64,000 nucleotides of DNA, from positions 248,001 through 312,000 of the forward strand of contig JAMZAV010000896.1 of the NCBI GenBank assembly GCA_024449915.1. The letters are read 5' to 3'. The notes below the pieces were generated by a model. It was not told where the DNA came from and searched no databases. It saw only the letters and a program-made list of their open reading frames with translations. Shown in pieces: positions 35,001 to 45,869 of the stretch (position 1 is the stretch's first letter; each line of letters starts with the position of its first letter). Origin of the DNA: Sweltsa coloradensis. Lineage: Eukaryota > Arthropoda > Insecta > Plecoptera > Chloroperlidae. A program made the translations under genes and the position numbers.

Positions 35001-36320
35001 GGGATGTATTTGTCGGAACATAAATGTAAGGACTATTGAATACATTAAGAGATATGCTTCGGATAAACAAGCCAAACATATTCAAAAACCGTTTTGGTCA
35101 TGTAGATATATGCGCCATAAGATCCATAACGATGACGAGGGTTGGTAAAAAATTTTAAGTTTTTGTAAATAACCTCAGTAAATATTAAAGTTTTAACAAA
35201 ATGTAAATATATAGTTTATTTGTCATTGAATTACCTTTTCAAACGGTAAAACGTGAATTAAAAAACGGGTATATACTTTAAATGATATGCGAGTCAAAAG
35301 GTTCATTGGCGGCGGCCATCTTGTTTTTGCCATGGGAAGGTGTCAAAAAATTATTAAAATCGAAATTTTTCCCATTAAAATTATTAAATCACGGTTCATA
35401 ACGAATCGATTGATACCCCATACATAGTTGTTTCACCTGTTGTGCTCTGAAAAAAATCGTTAAAATTACTAAAAATTCAAACCAAACATAACCTCAAAAA
35501 AAATAAACTTTCTGGAAAATTGTTGGTATATCGTTTGTAGCTCTTCTTATTACCTTTTGAACGGTACCTTTGCAATTGAAATCGGCGAAATACTTTCAAA
35601 TATATTTTAGTTAAATGTTCAATGACGGCGGCCATCTTGTTTTTGCCCAGGGAAAAGGGCTCAGTAAAAAATCGAAATAAACTTAATCAAAATTGTTTAA
35701 GTTCGGTTCATAACGAATCGATTGATACCAAATATATAATTGTTTCACCAATTGTGTCTCGACAAAATGTAATGAAATATAAAGATCACACAGTAGTATA
35801 GCATATATTCATCTACACATGCCATCGCTTTAATTAAAAAATAAACTCAGGCTATAATTGTCAGAAAATTAAATGCATGGATTCATTAAAAACACAAATA
35901 AATAATCCACCAAAAATGCAACTTGAGAAAATGTAAAACCTTTTTACCTAGTAAATATCGTTCCATAACGAGAAAGTGTAAAGTAAACAGTTAAAGTTTT
36001 TGTAACATAACCTCAAAAATATTGGATTTTCGTGCAAATTTGTAAACATTTATTTAAATTTCTATCATTTAACCCTTTTGAATGGTACCTTTGAAATTGA
36101 AATCGGTCAAATATTACGAAGATACGCTAGTTTAAAATTCGAAAGCGGCGGCCATCTTGTTTTAGATATGGCCGGTCTCAGCCAAAAAATCAAAACTCTT
36201 ACCATCGAAATTGTTTATCTATGGATCAATACGAATCGATTGATACCACATACATAGCTCTTTCACCTAAGCTGCCACGGAAGCATGTTTTCATTCCCTA
36301 TGCTCCCCCACTAAAGTCTA
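32098..36320. repeat. 4.2-kb palindrome with about 2-kb arms and a Penelope-like core
   Basis: The left arm, about 32098-34065, is the diverged reverse complement of about 34338-36320. Outer ends are gtctagtaggggagcatagg and its inverse. The inner ends are the Penelope-like segment ending near ctcagacgaaaaaactaa. About 270 bp in the middle is single. Each arm carries four blocks built around aagatggccgcc (left at 32250, 32757, 33071, 33581; right at about 34805, 35310, 35623, 36146), spaced near 510, 311 and 511 bp. Arms differ by many substitutions, so it is not recent. Confidence 0.85.
33960..34540 (-). pseudogene. Penelope-like element relic: reverse transcriptase end and GIY-YIG start
   Basis: The minus strand from 34540 reads RIADANHAEEEFRLLGDVLKQ, NGLSNRIIQKALRRQ, then LPYVIRETDRIGKSLAKQNI, a run characteristic of the segment between reverse transcriptase and GIY-YIG endonuclease in Penelope-like elements. 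Further down, in another frame (about 34125-34165), is GGVYEIPCGGCDRC, like the GVY-IPC start of the GIY-YIG domain. The left arm carries the first part again in + orientation (33960-34065). Frameshifts and stops make it inactive. No full reverse transcriptase catalytic core is present. Penelope-like elements often insert in tandem or inverted pairs, which could explain the palindrome. Confidence 0.65.
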
Positions 36321-36550
36321 GTATAACTATAAGCGTGAACAAAATTGAATTAATTTATGTTTCCAACTTACAATTAGGTTAAAGCTCATCAATCGTTACA
36401 CTCACAATATCCAAGGTAATTTTCTCGAAAATATTTGTTTATATAATAGGGAATCGTACTTTACTAACAACGAGGTAAAACAAACAATAGTACATCGTGA
36501 ACACGGGCAAACCTTTAACACATTGAAAATTCACCCATTAAAAATTTATT
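36321..36550. other. intron, no recognised feature
   Basis: AT-rich, nothing recognised. Confidence 0.3.
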
Positions 36551-36890
36551 GATCTGGGCCCGGGGTAGAATTGGCCCAGAACATAGCTCTGCTAATCGTA
36601 CAAGGCGATTCAAGAGAAAAAGTCCACCTCGCAAACATTAGCTAGAAAGAGGGAAGTACTCCTCGAATCTAGAGGCGAGCTCTGGCAATCGTCTGGGACA
36701 TGTCCCCCTTCCCTTGACGACCTCCCCGACGACGATGACAATGACACAACGAACGATGACAAAGTCTATGACGACAGCGACGTAAGTACCCCCCTTTCCT
36801 CTCCCTACCAGTGGCTGGACGTACTGTCCAGCATGGGCTAGAGTGGTGCATTAAGACCTAACGGTTGACCCGTCCTGAATCCAAATAAAC
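36551..36890 (+). mobile_element. family A retroposon, nearly full length
   Basis: gatctgggcccggggtagaa through gacccgtcctgaatccaaat. Confidence 0.8.
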
Positions 36891-37049
36891 CAAAAACAAT
36901 CCACCGTAAACAACTTTTTGAATTTCAAATTTCCCCAAAAATTTTGAAACTTTAAAATGTTCTTAGCAAAAAATATACGCAAGTCGCGTTTAGCAAACAT
37001 TCTATGTAAATAATTATTTAAACTTTAGAACTTACTACAAAACACCTCA

Positions 37050-37215
37050 ATGGTAAGCCCGTAGAATTTAGCCCTGAGCCCGGTTCTGCAGATCGTACAA
37101 AGCGGAAACAATTTAAACTCCATCTCACAAACATCAGCTAGTAGGCCTAAACAGGGGAGTATATCTGCTCTCTGACCGAGTGACCGTCGTCGTCGGGGAC
37201 CCCTCCACCATCGCC
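37050..37215 (+). mobile_element. family A retroposon, diverged 5' part
   Basis: gtagaatttagccctgagcc through gtcgtcgtcggggacccct. Confidence 0.6.
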
Positions 37216-37727
37216 ATTTGACCATGATTTGACGATCTTCATAACGTCATGTCTTTCTAACTTCTTTGACTATAGGTAAAATATATTTTTATCTTGAGAC
37301 ATAAGACTTTGACTTGTTTATCATGCATGTTCAGATGGCGGTGGTCCTATTGTTGTTCCCGTAGAGAAAAAGCTAGTGAAAAACAAAACATTTTATCATT
37401 CAATGAAGCTAGACGGTAATCAAACGGTCTAAAATGTGTATCTTTTAGTTTATTTTTAATTCTAAAGCCATTCATAAGCGGAAGGCCCGTACGAATCAAC
37501 TATTTCTTGCTATTTGAAAGTGTGCGTGTACATACGAAGGATTGTGATAAGCCATAAGTAAGAACTGACTCCATAATAGGTCAAATCATGATGATGAAAT
37601 TTGAAAGCCTGAGCTTTGCAATTCTAAAATATTGCAAAGAAACGGAACAGAAGTATAATACAATACATAATTACGTCAATGATAATCACGATTCACCTTG
37701 GGTCTACAATCTTCTTGCTGAATAATC
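37216..37727. other. intron, no recognised feature
   Basis: Nothing recognised. Confidence 0.3.
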
Positions 37728-38094
37728 CCGTCTGGGCCCGGGGTAAAATTGGCCAAGAGCGTGTGTCTGTAAACTTAAAAGGCGATGGCAGTTATCATCC
37801 AACATAAAAGGGAGTATTTAAACTCCCCGAAACTAAAGGCGAGCTCTGGCCGGCGACGTGAAAAACTTGCCCGTTGCCCTCCACTTGCCCGCCCGTGACT
37901 GGTTCTGTCCAGCACAGTGGTGTCCTTCCTACATTCCGTAGACAAGAGTGGCAACGACGAAGACTATGACATACCATGAACAATGTCAAATACAACGACA
38001 ACCAAGACGTGCGAACACCCCTTTTCTCCCCCTACCCGTGGCTGGTACTGACCAGCATGGGATTTTCCTCTCAATGTCACTCTCCCCGTCTGGG
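37728..38094 (+). mobile_element. family A retroposon, rearranged
   Basis: A 5' part with an internal loss is followed by a second ggctggtactgaccagcatg 3' part; at least two copies appear fused. Confidence 0.65.
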
Positions 38095-38246
38095 CCCGGC
38101 GTAGAATTGGCCCAGAGCATGGCTCTGCTAATCGTAAAAGGCGATTCAAGAGAAAAAGTCCACCTCGCAAACATCAGCTAGAAAGAGCAGAGTATCTTAC
38201 TCCCCGAATCTAGAGGCGAACTCTGGCAATCGTCGGGGACACCACT
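38095..38246 (+). mobile_element. family A retroposon, 5' half, start of a tandem array
   Basis: ccccgtctgggcccggcgta through aatcgtcggggacaccact, then the next 5' end. Confidence 0.8.
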
Positions 38247-38609
38247 CCCGTCTGGACCCGGGGTAGAATTGGCCCAGAGCATGGCTCTGCTAATCGTAAA
38301 AGGCGATTCAAGAGAACAAGTCCACCTCGCAAACATCAGCTAGAAAGAGCAGAGTATCTTACTCCCCGAAACTAGAGGCGAGCTCTGGCAATCGTCGTCG
38401 AGGACCTTGTCCCCTTCCCTTGACGACCCCCCGGTGACGATGACAATGACACAACGAACGATGACAAAGACGACCGCGACGTGAGAAACCCCCCTTCCTC
38501 CCCCTACCCGTGGCTGGTTCTGACCAGCATGGGCACATCCTCCCCCTCCCCCCCCTTAGGCTAGAGTGGTGCATTATGACCTAACGGTTGACGCGTCCTT
38601 AATCCAAAT
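38247..38609 (+). mobile_element. family A retroposon, full length, tandem
   Basis: Full copy; its 3' end atccaaattatccaaat joins the next copy's 5' end directly. Confidence 0.85.
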
Positions 38610-38618
38610 TATCCAAAT

Positions 38619-38982
38619 CCCGTCTGGGCCCGGGTAGATTGGCCGAGAGCATGGCTCTGCTAATCGTAAAAGGCGATCAAGAGAAAAAGTCCCACCTCGC
38701 AAACATCAGCTAGAAAGAGCGGAGTATCTAACTCCCCGAAACTAGAGCGAGCTCTGGCAATCGTCGTTCGGGGACCTTGTCCCCTTCCCTAGACGACCCC
38801 CCGGCGACGATGACAATGACACAACGAACGATGACAAAGACGATGACGACCGCGACGTGAGAAACCCCCTTCCTCCCCTTACACCATGGCTGGTTCTGAC
38901 CCAGCATGGGCCCCTCCTCCCCACCCCCCTTAGACTAGAGTGGTGCATTATGACCTAACGGTTGACGCGTCCTTAATCCAAA
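38619..38982 (+). mobile_element. family A retroposon, full length, tandem
   Basis: Full copy with small indels, ending atccaaataatccaaat. Confidence 0.85.
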
Positions 38983-38992
38983 TAATCCAAAT

Positions 38993-39197
38993 CCCCCTTT
39001 CCTTGACGACCTCCCCGACTACGATGACAATGACACAACGAACGATGACATAGATGATGACGACCGCGACGTGAGAAAACCCCCTTCCTCCCCTTAGCCG
39101 TGGCTTCTGACTGGCATGGGCCCCACCTCCCCATATCCCCTAGGCTAGAGTGGTGCATTATGACCTAACGGCTGACGCGCCCTTTATCCAAATAAAC
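38993..39197 (+). mobile_element. family A retroposon, 3' half, tandem
   Basis: Starts inside the element at ccctttccttgacgacctcc; last unit of the near-perfect array. Confidence 0.8.
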
Positions 39198-39220
39198 TTT
39201 AAAAACTTTAGAAGAAAACT

Positions 39221-39475
39221 CCCTGAAACAAGAGGCGAGCTCCCCCAGTTGTCGTCGAGGACCCTCCTCTTCCCCTTGACGACCTCCCCGACGACGACCA
39301 TGACAACACGAATTATGACAAAGACGATGACTACTGCGACGTAAGAACCGCACCCCCTCATTCCTCTCCTACCCGTGGCTGGTTCTGACCAGCGTGGGAT
39401 TAACTGCCCCGTCTTATACCGTCCCCGGCTAGAGTGGTGCATTATGACCTAACGGTTGACGTGTCCTAAATCCAA
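39221..39475 (+). mobile_element. family A retroposon, 5'-truncated
   Basis: ctccctgaaacaagaggcga through gacgtgtcctaaatccaaat. Confidence 0.75.
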
Positions 39476-39728
39476 ATAAGTTCACATCATATGACAATAG
39501 TGACTAGCTTACTTAATTTATCATTTGAAGTTTAACTAAATTTAATTCATATCAACTGTATTTTATTCCCCTATAAAATAATTCATTTAGTTTAATATAA
39601 CATAATTTAAAATGTTCCTTTCTTTCTTTTATAAACTTAAAACAAACTTAATTTACTAACTACACTATCACAGGAGGCGCAATATGACCTTCTAGGATGA
39701 AGCGCCCTAGTTTCTCACGTCGTTGTGG
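39476..39728 (+). mobile_element. family B LINE, 3' tail
   Basis: Directly follows the family A copy; ends ggaggcgcaatatgaccttc and cacgtcgttgtgg. Confidence 0.7.
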
Positions 39729-39757
39729 TTAAGTTTCTCCAAATTATGAACAGTGAA

Positions 39758-39839
39758 TTCCCCCCTCTTCCCATATCCCCTACGCTAAAAAAGCACATAA
39801 TGACCTAACGGTTGACGCGGCCTTTAAAGCATATAAACT
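39758..39839 (+). mobile_element. family A retroposon, 3' fragment
   Basis: tcttcccatatcccctacgc through gacgcggcctttaaag. Confidence 0.65.
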
Positions 39840-39882
39840 AAACGACGGCAACCATGACCAACAATGAAACTTGACAGTTCGG

Positions 39883-40099
39883 GCGTCTGGGTCAGGGGTA
39901 GACTTTGGCTCGAACATGGCTTTGATAATCGTACAAGGCGAGGAAAGAGGAGTCCATCACGACGTGGGAACCCCTCACCTCAGCCACTTTTTCCTCCCTC
40001 TACCCGTGGCTGGCTATGACCAGCATAGGACTTTCCTCCCCACATCCCGTAGGCAAGAGTGGTGCATGATGACCTTACGGTTGACGCGCTATAATCGAT
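39883..40099 (+). mobile_element. family A retroposon, internally deleted
   Basis: 5' end gcgtctgggtcaggggtaga jumps from ggagtccat to cacgacgtggg, then the normal 3' end. Confidence 0.7.
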
Positions 40100-40189
40100 A
40101 TTAACGAAAACTTAAAATCTTAAAACTTTCTATGATATGAAAACTGCGTCCAGCTTTATATATACTTTTTATCGATGTTTAACCCAATT

Positions 40190-40390
40190 TTATTCACATC
40201 AAATCCCCCTAGGTTGAGTGTGCATTATGACCTAACGTTGCGCGTCCTTATCCAATAAACCAAACAAAAAACTGAATAAGTATTGAAAAACATGTTTTTA
40301 ATTTTCCTTTCTTTCTTATTAACTACATTATTATACAAGGCGCAATATGACCCACCCGGTTGATGCGTCCTAGTTTCTCATGGCGGTCTT
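40190..40390 (+). mobile_element. family B LINE, 3' tail, interrupted
   Basis: attttattcacatcaaat, then a family A scrap (40204-40262), then 3' UTR ending aaggcgcaatatgacccacc and gtcctagtttctcatgg. Confidence 0.65.
40204..40262 (+). mobile_element. family A retroposon, 59-bp 3' scrap
   Basis: ccccctaggttgagtgtgca through gcgcgtccttatccaataaa. Confidence 0.65.
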
Positions 40391-40402
40391 CTTTTGGATC
40401 TC

Positions 40403-40776
40403 CCCCGTCTGGGCCCGGGGTAGAATTTGGCCCAGAGCACGGCTCTGCTAACCGTAAAAGGCGATTCAAGAGAAAAAGTCCACCTCGCAAACATCAGCTA
40501 GAATGAAGGGTATTGTATTTTACTCCCCGAAATTAGAGGCGAGCTCTGGCAATCGTCACCGGGGACCTTGCCCCCTTCCCTTGACGACTTCCCGGCGACG
40601 ATAACAATGACACAACGAACGATGACAAAGACGATGACGACGCGACGTGAGAAACCCCCCTTCCTCCCCTTACCCGTGGCTGGTTCTGACCAGCATGGGT
40701 CCTTCCTCCCCACCCCCCTTAGGCTAGAGTGGTACATTATGACCTAACAGTTGACGCGTCCTTCATCCAAATAAAC
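40403..40776 (+). mobile_element. family A retroposon, full length
   Basis: cccccgtctgggcccggggt through gacgcgtccttcatccaaat. Confidence 0.85.
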
Positions 40777-40907
40777 AAAAAAATTATTTTGGGTTTAAAT
40801 AGGCCTATATATTTCTAATCTGAAATTTAATTCAGGTCAACTCTAATATCCCTACGTGCAAGTCCTTCTTATTACGTCCAATTTCTTCGCATCTATACCT
40901 ACCTACG

Positions 40908-41543
40908 ACGTCTGGGCCCGGCGTAGAATTTGGCCGAGAGCGAGGCTCTGCTAATCCTGAATGGTGATAAATGAGATAAAGTCCATCTCGCAAACACCAG
41001 CTGTCAGAGAGGAGTATTCCTCGAAACTAGAGGTGAGCTATGGCATTCATCGTCGGAAACCTTGTTCCCTTCCCTTTGACGACTTTCCCGACGACGACGA
41101 CGACGACACCACGAACGATGACGACGACGACTGCTACGTTAGAACCCTCCCTCCCACTCCTCCGTGGATGATTCTGACAAGCACGGGCCTCTCTTCCCTG
41201 TATCGCTAGGCAGCGGTCTGATTCTGTAAAATCGTTATGGAAGATAACGATCGTTATCCGGCACTTTAGCGACAATTTTGCGTGTCGACTGATTCTGTAA
41301 AATGATAGCGATCGCTATGATAACGAGAATGAAAAGGAGTCGCTATGCTATGCTATCAAGATACGAATAAATGGCGGCCGTAGCGACTATTTTACAGAAT
41401 AGGTCGATAACGATCATTTATAACGATTGATATTCATATCAACCGTGATCGCTATCGCTATCATAGCGACTATTTTCCCGAATCACACTGCTGGTGTACG
41501 CATTATGTCCTAACGGTAGACGCGCCCTTTATCCAAATAAACT
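40908..41543 (+). mobile_element. family A retroposon, interrupted by a MITE
   Basis: The 5' and middle parts (40908-41210) and the 3' tail (41494-41543, gcattatgtcctaacggtag) are split by the MITE. Confidence 0.75.
41211..41493. mobile_element. 283-bp MITE with imperfect terminal inverted repeats
   Basis: Left end CAGCGGTCTGATTCTGTAAA; right end inverts to CAGCAGTGTGATTCGGGAAA. The interior has nested atagcgatcgctat palindromes. No clear target duplication. Confidence 0.7.
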
Positions 41544-42078
41544 AAAGTCGAATCTGTTGAGTGTGTGTTGTGAAAATTTATATCACAATAAATCTTCTTT
41601 TTCATGACAATTTGAGTTGTAAACGTCTAAAATAGTTTACCTTCCAGAAGCAATACACGTTCATTTATTTTCAAGATCACAATCCTCGTCACACAGCAAC
41701 CAATTTGGTGAAGAGCCCTTGTCATTTCCCCGAGTAAGACAATATCCAGACGAGAAATGAAACGTGACGTCAATTTGTTCCTACTTATCCGACCTTGTCT
41801 TGACAGCTAGGTCCTTGACGGTTGACCCCAGACGTTCCTTTTCGAGGTTTAAATTTCCTTCTCTTCCCCGAAGAGTGGTCGAGCTTCCACAATCAACAGG
41901 TCCATAACGCGTATCTAGGCAACCGGGGGACGTGTGCGCATGCTCTCTCTTTTTCTCTCACACCCTTCTGATATCTGAGAGGACAACATGGAGCTACACT
42001 CGAAAAACAAGAAGCCGATATATAGAAATTTGTTACAGATCATTGTTATTCGGTTACAAGTTCAAAACAACATCCCTC
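41544..42078. other. intron, no recognised feature
   Basis: Nothing recognised. Confidence 0.3.
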
Positions 42079-42335
42079 CATCTGGACCCGGGGAAGAATT
42101 ATGCCCCGAACACGGCTATGATAAATTTTAAAGGCGAGAAGAGAGACAACGACCATCTCGCAAACATCGGCTGGTTATTATTTTATTCCCCGAAACTAGA
42201 GGCTAGGTTTTGCGGGTCCCCGACTTCCATGACAACACGAACGTTAGCGACCACGAAGTTAGAATCCCCCTTGATCTTCCCTTATCAGTGTTTGTTTTGA
42301 CCACCATGGGACCTAACGGTCGTCGGTTCCTTAAA
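42079..42335 (+). mobile_element. family A retroposon, diverged
   Basis: ctggacccggggaagaatta through gtttgttttgaccaccatgg with deletions. Confidence 0.6.
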
Positions 42336-42344
42336 CTTAATGAA

Positions 42345-42592
42345 TGGGATTTTCCTCCACAGATCCCCTAGGCTAGAGGCGCATTTTGGTCCAACAGTTA
42401 CCAACCCAGACAATCCTTTTTTTTTAATTTAAACTAGAGGTGACTCTAGCCGTCGAAGTGAGAAACTCTTCCTTCTGTCCCCTTTTCCTGGCTTTATCTG
42501 TCTAGTACGGGACTGTCCTCCCCACATCCACTTGGCTAGGGTGATGCATAATGACCGTTACGGTTGACGTGTCCTTTAATCAAATAAATCAA
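42345..42592 (+). mobile_element. family A retroposon, two old 3' fragments
   Basis: 42345-42410 and 42432-42592 both contain the cctccccacatcc-type and tagg/ttggctag blocks followed by a degenerate gacctaacggtt tail. Confidence 0.55.
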
Positions 42593-43319
42593 CCATCTAC
42601 AGTCAAGCAGTTTTAAAGTCGGTGAACCAAATATGAAAAAGCCAGACATAAATCAGAATCTTAAAGTGTTTAAAGATGATATAAGGAAAATGCGGTTTAA
42701 TTTAATAAAAAAAGGAAATATTTTAGAACATTTTGACAAGCACCTTTTTGGCTATTAACTGTTATTTTTACAAGCTCACACTAAGGTAACGTGTGATAGG
42801 ATATACCTCAAATTTTTGTTGGTTTTGTTTATTTAAAGTTCTTATTTAAATGTGTTTTCTTCTTTTCCCTAAAACCTTATTTTAATTTCTGTGAATTTGA
42901 TATGTGAACTTTGATATGTATACATTGTAAATACAAAAGTTGTTGTAATAAAAAAAAAATGAGAAAAAAAGCACTACACTGGCCGCCCTGTTCCGTCTGA
43001 GACATGTCAAAACTACTACTCATATCAACACAGTGATTGTTCACATATTCAACAGGTTCGTCCTCTTGGTAACCATGGTAACGTGACGTCACGACAGTGT
43101 AAAGAATCTTGTTTGACAAGGCTCTAGGGTTGCTACTTGTTCGTTCTGGCGATGTGCCATCACTGCTCGCCCTTATCACCCCCTAGTGCTCCGTCTTACT
43201 GACAGGGAAGAGAAGGAGAAAATAAACTCTAATGAGATAGAGAAGGATAGCCAATGACAGCCATGACACACAGACCTACCAGTTAGGGAACAGGAGACAT
43301 TGGCTTTGAATTTGAATTG
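42593..43319. other. intron with an unexplained minus-strand open frame
   Basis: 42877-43179 on the minus strand is open for 100 codons. About 43190 to 42960 has coding-like composition (SNPRALSNKILYTVVTSRYH). No family recognised. The rest is AT-rich. Confidence 0.3.
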
Positions 43320-43617
43320 ATCCTCCCAATCATATAAGACTCATCATATGATAACAGGCGAAACTTTCTAATTTCTCACCATAGGTCTTATTTAACAAAT
43401 ATTTATCAGATCATACACATATTTCTTTTCTATATTTTCATTCGCATACTAACTTATTTTCTATTACTTTCATCATCATATTTTTATTTTGTTATTTATC
43501 TAAACAACAATCCTATCATCAAACATACCTGCATTAACTCTTTTCATTTACTTTCATACACAGGCGGCGCAATATGACCTAACCGGTTAAAGCGCCCTAG
43601 TTTTTTCACGTCGTGTG
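43320..43617 (+). mobile_element. family B LINE, 3' part
   Basis: tcccaatcatataagactca through ggcggcgcaatatgacctaa and cacgtcgtg. Confidence 0.8.
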
Positions 43618-43689
43618 TACAGGATCACCTCCATTATCTAATTTTCTTTTTAAAATCCTTGATAACATATATCTCTAAACCTCCAATAA

Positions 43690-43786
43690 ACTGCGAATTT
43701 CATTTAACCTTCAATATCACATGCGTACGCAATTATGAACGTTTTGAGCGGTTGAAGAGCCCTATGTTTCTCACGTACGTCGTCAT
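43690..43786 (+). mobile_element. family B LINE, short 3' tail
   Basis: cattcaattt-like UTR then atgcgtacgcaattatgaac, gcggttgaagagccctat, cacgtacgtcgtc. Confidence 0.65.
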
Positions 43787-43989
43787 GGGTGTTTGTCCTG
43801 CGGCAATCTAGTAAAACTTTGCATAGTTGCAAAATCCCGCAGTCGCAAATCAATATTTTGGGTAAACTATTCTCAGAAAAACAAACGGAAATTGTACTTT
43901 TTAGAGATTTAAAAAAATCTACTCCTTTTATATTATAAAAACGACTTGAGTAAAAAGCCTTGGCTGGAGCTTTTACTTCTGAATTTCCG

Positions 43990-44348
43990 CCGTCTGGGCC
44001 CGGGGTAGAATTGGCCCAGAGCATGGCTCTGCTAATCGTAAAAGGCGATTCAAGAGAATAAGTCCACCTCGCAAACATCAGCTAGAAAGAGCGGAGTATC
44101 TTACTCCCCGAAACTAGAGGCGAGCTCTGGCAATCGTCGTCGGGGACCTTGCCCCCTTCCCTTGACGAGCCCCCGGCGACGATGACAATGACACAACGAA
44201 CGATGACAAAGACGATGACGACCGCGACGTAAGAAACCCCCCTTCCTCCCCTTACCCGTGGCTGGTTCTGACCAGCATGGGCCCTTCCCCCTTAGGCTAG
44301 AGTGGTGCATTATGACCTGACGGTTAACGCGCTCTTAATCCAAATAAA
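43990..44348 (+). mobile_element. family A retroposon, full length
   Basis: ccgtctgggcccggggtaga through taacgcgctcttaatccaaa. Confidence 0.85.
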
Positions 44349-44359
44349 CAAACAAACCA

Positions 44360-44572
44360 TTTTAAGTTCACATCAAACACATTTAATTTCTTCTTGGAAT
44401 AAATATTTTTTCTTTTGTATATAACTATCATTTCCATTTATTATATTTTTTATAAACTTATGAAACAAAATTATCATCAAACACACAAAAAACTCATTTC
44501 ATAAACTTACAATATCACAGGAGGTGCCAAATGACTTAGCCAGTTAAAGTGTTCTAGTTTCTTACATCGTCT
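44360..44572 (+). mobile_element. family B LINE, 3' tail
   Basis: aagttcacatcaaacacatt through ggaggtgccaaatgacttag. Confidence 0.7.
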
Positions 44573-44654
44573 TAATTTGCGGTTATCTCTGGTAGTCGTC
44601 GTCGGGAAGCCCCCCCCCCCCAACTTAACACTCGACATTCTCCCACACGCCGAC

Positions 44655-44840
44655 CGTAAGTAAACTTTCTAAATTCCTCATTCAAAGGCATTCGTTCAAC
44701 AAATTAAATTTCTATAAATAAATATATTCATCAATTAAATAATGATTATTTATATTATCATCTTTACCAATTTCTGTCACAATCTACGAAAACAATTTTT
44801 AGTAAATAATAAACAAATAAAATTTATTAACTCGTCATAT
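44655..44840 (+). mobile_element. family B LINE, 3' UTR fragment
   Basis: aaactttctaaattcctcat onward; tail replaced by a family A fragment. Confidence 0.6.
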
Positions 44841-44846
44841 CACAAT

Positions 44847-44943
44847 CATGGTTCTGAAAAGCATGGGATTTCCTCCCCATATCCCATAGGCTATAGTGGC
44901 GCATTATGACCTAACCGTTGACGCGCCCCTAATCCAAATAAAC
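44847..44943 (+). mobile_element. family A retroposon, 3' fragment
   Basis: catggttctgaaaagcatgg through gttgacgcgcccctaatcca; stem GGCGC/GCGCC. Confidence 0.7.
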
Positions 44944-44949
44944 CAAAAA

Positions 44950-45083
44950 ATCTCAACATTTTGGTTTATAAACTTTTAAAACAATATAAAAAGCAAACAG
45001 ACAGGGAATTTAATTAACTACCATTATCACAGGTGCTGCAATTAGACCCAGCAGGTTGAAACGCCACATTTTCTCACGTCAAC
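44950..45083 (+). mobile_element. family B LINE, old 3' tail
   Basis: ataaacttttaaaacaatat through caggtgctgcaattagaccc and ttctcacgtc. Confidence 0.6.
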
Positions 45084-45192
45084 ATTCTCCTCTTCTCGCG
45101 TTTCGTATAGCTATAAGTCCACACTATTAGTGTAAGGTTTAAACAACTAAAGGTTAAACAGCGTAACCATTTTGAACAAATTCCACAATTTA

Positions 45193-45211
45193 ACCCGGCA
45201 CCTCCACCAAA
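45193..45211 (-). repeat. tRNA-Ala 3'-end-like 17-mer
   Basis: acccggcacctccaccaaa, the same motif as at 6152 and, in inverse orientation, at 8024, 8146 and 24024; isolated. Confidence 0.5.
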
Positions 45212-45319
45212 ATCTTTCACAATTACCATCTTACTCTGGCCCGACAACATAGAAGTTTCTCAATTCCTCTCTCGTGTTAGTTGAACAAAAAATCATTTCA
45301 TTTTTAAGTAACTAATTTT

Positions 45320-45425
45320 TATATTGCCATAACTATCATCAAGCAAAAAAACAGATTCAATTCATTAACGCACAATACACGGGGGCACGTAACCTTTTTG
45401 GGAACCCCTGTTCTCACCGTCGTCG
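45320..45425 (+). mobile_element. family B LINE, badly decayed 3' tail
   Basis: attgccataactatcatcaa then a shortened tail ending ctcaccgtcgtcg. Confidence 0.45.
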
Positions 45426-45450
45426 ATTATAATATGTTGTTCAGTATATC

Positions 45451-45823
45451 TCCGAGGTAGAGTTTGGCCAGAACACGGGCTCTGCCTATCGAAAAAGGGC
45501 AATGAAATGAGATAGTCCATCTCGCAAACATCAGGTAGTAATGTAAGGGAGTATTTTACTCCCGAAACTAGAGACGAGCTGTGGAAGTCGTCGTTGGGGA
45601 GCCCTCCATCTTTCTTTGACGACCTCCCCGACGAACGACGACGACCATGACAACACTAGCCATGACAAAGATATTGACGACCACGACGTATGATTTCCCC
45701 CTTTTCCCCCTTCAGCCCATGGCTTGATCTGACCAGCATGATATTTTTTCATCCCATATCCCCTAGGCTCATGCAGTGACGAATTAAGACCCAACGTTTG
45801 AGGTGCCCTTAGTCAAATGAACT
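45451..45823 (+). mobile_element. family A retroposon, diverged full length
   Basis: gaggtagagtttggccagaa through cgtttgaggtgcccttagtc. Confidence 0.7.
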
Positions 45824-45869
45824 ACAAATCATAAATTTTTTATTCCAGGAAATTTGGTTTTCAAAATTA

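Noticed and set aside
33306..35039. Two similar open frames (33306-33491 minus, 34824-35039 plus) as genes
   Set aside because: They are mirror copies in the palindrome arms and show no protein family.
13701..44400. A single insertion hot spot of family A in the LINE 3' UTR at ttaattcacatca
   Set aside because: Only about three junctions fall there; others join elsewhere in the LINE.
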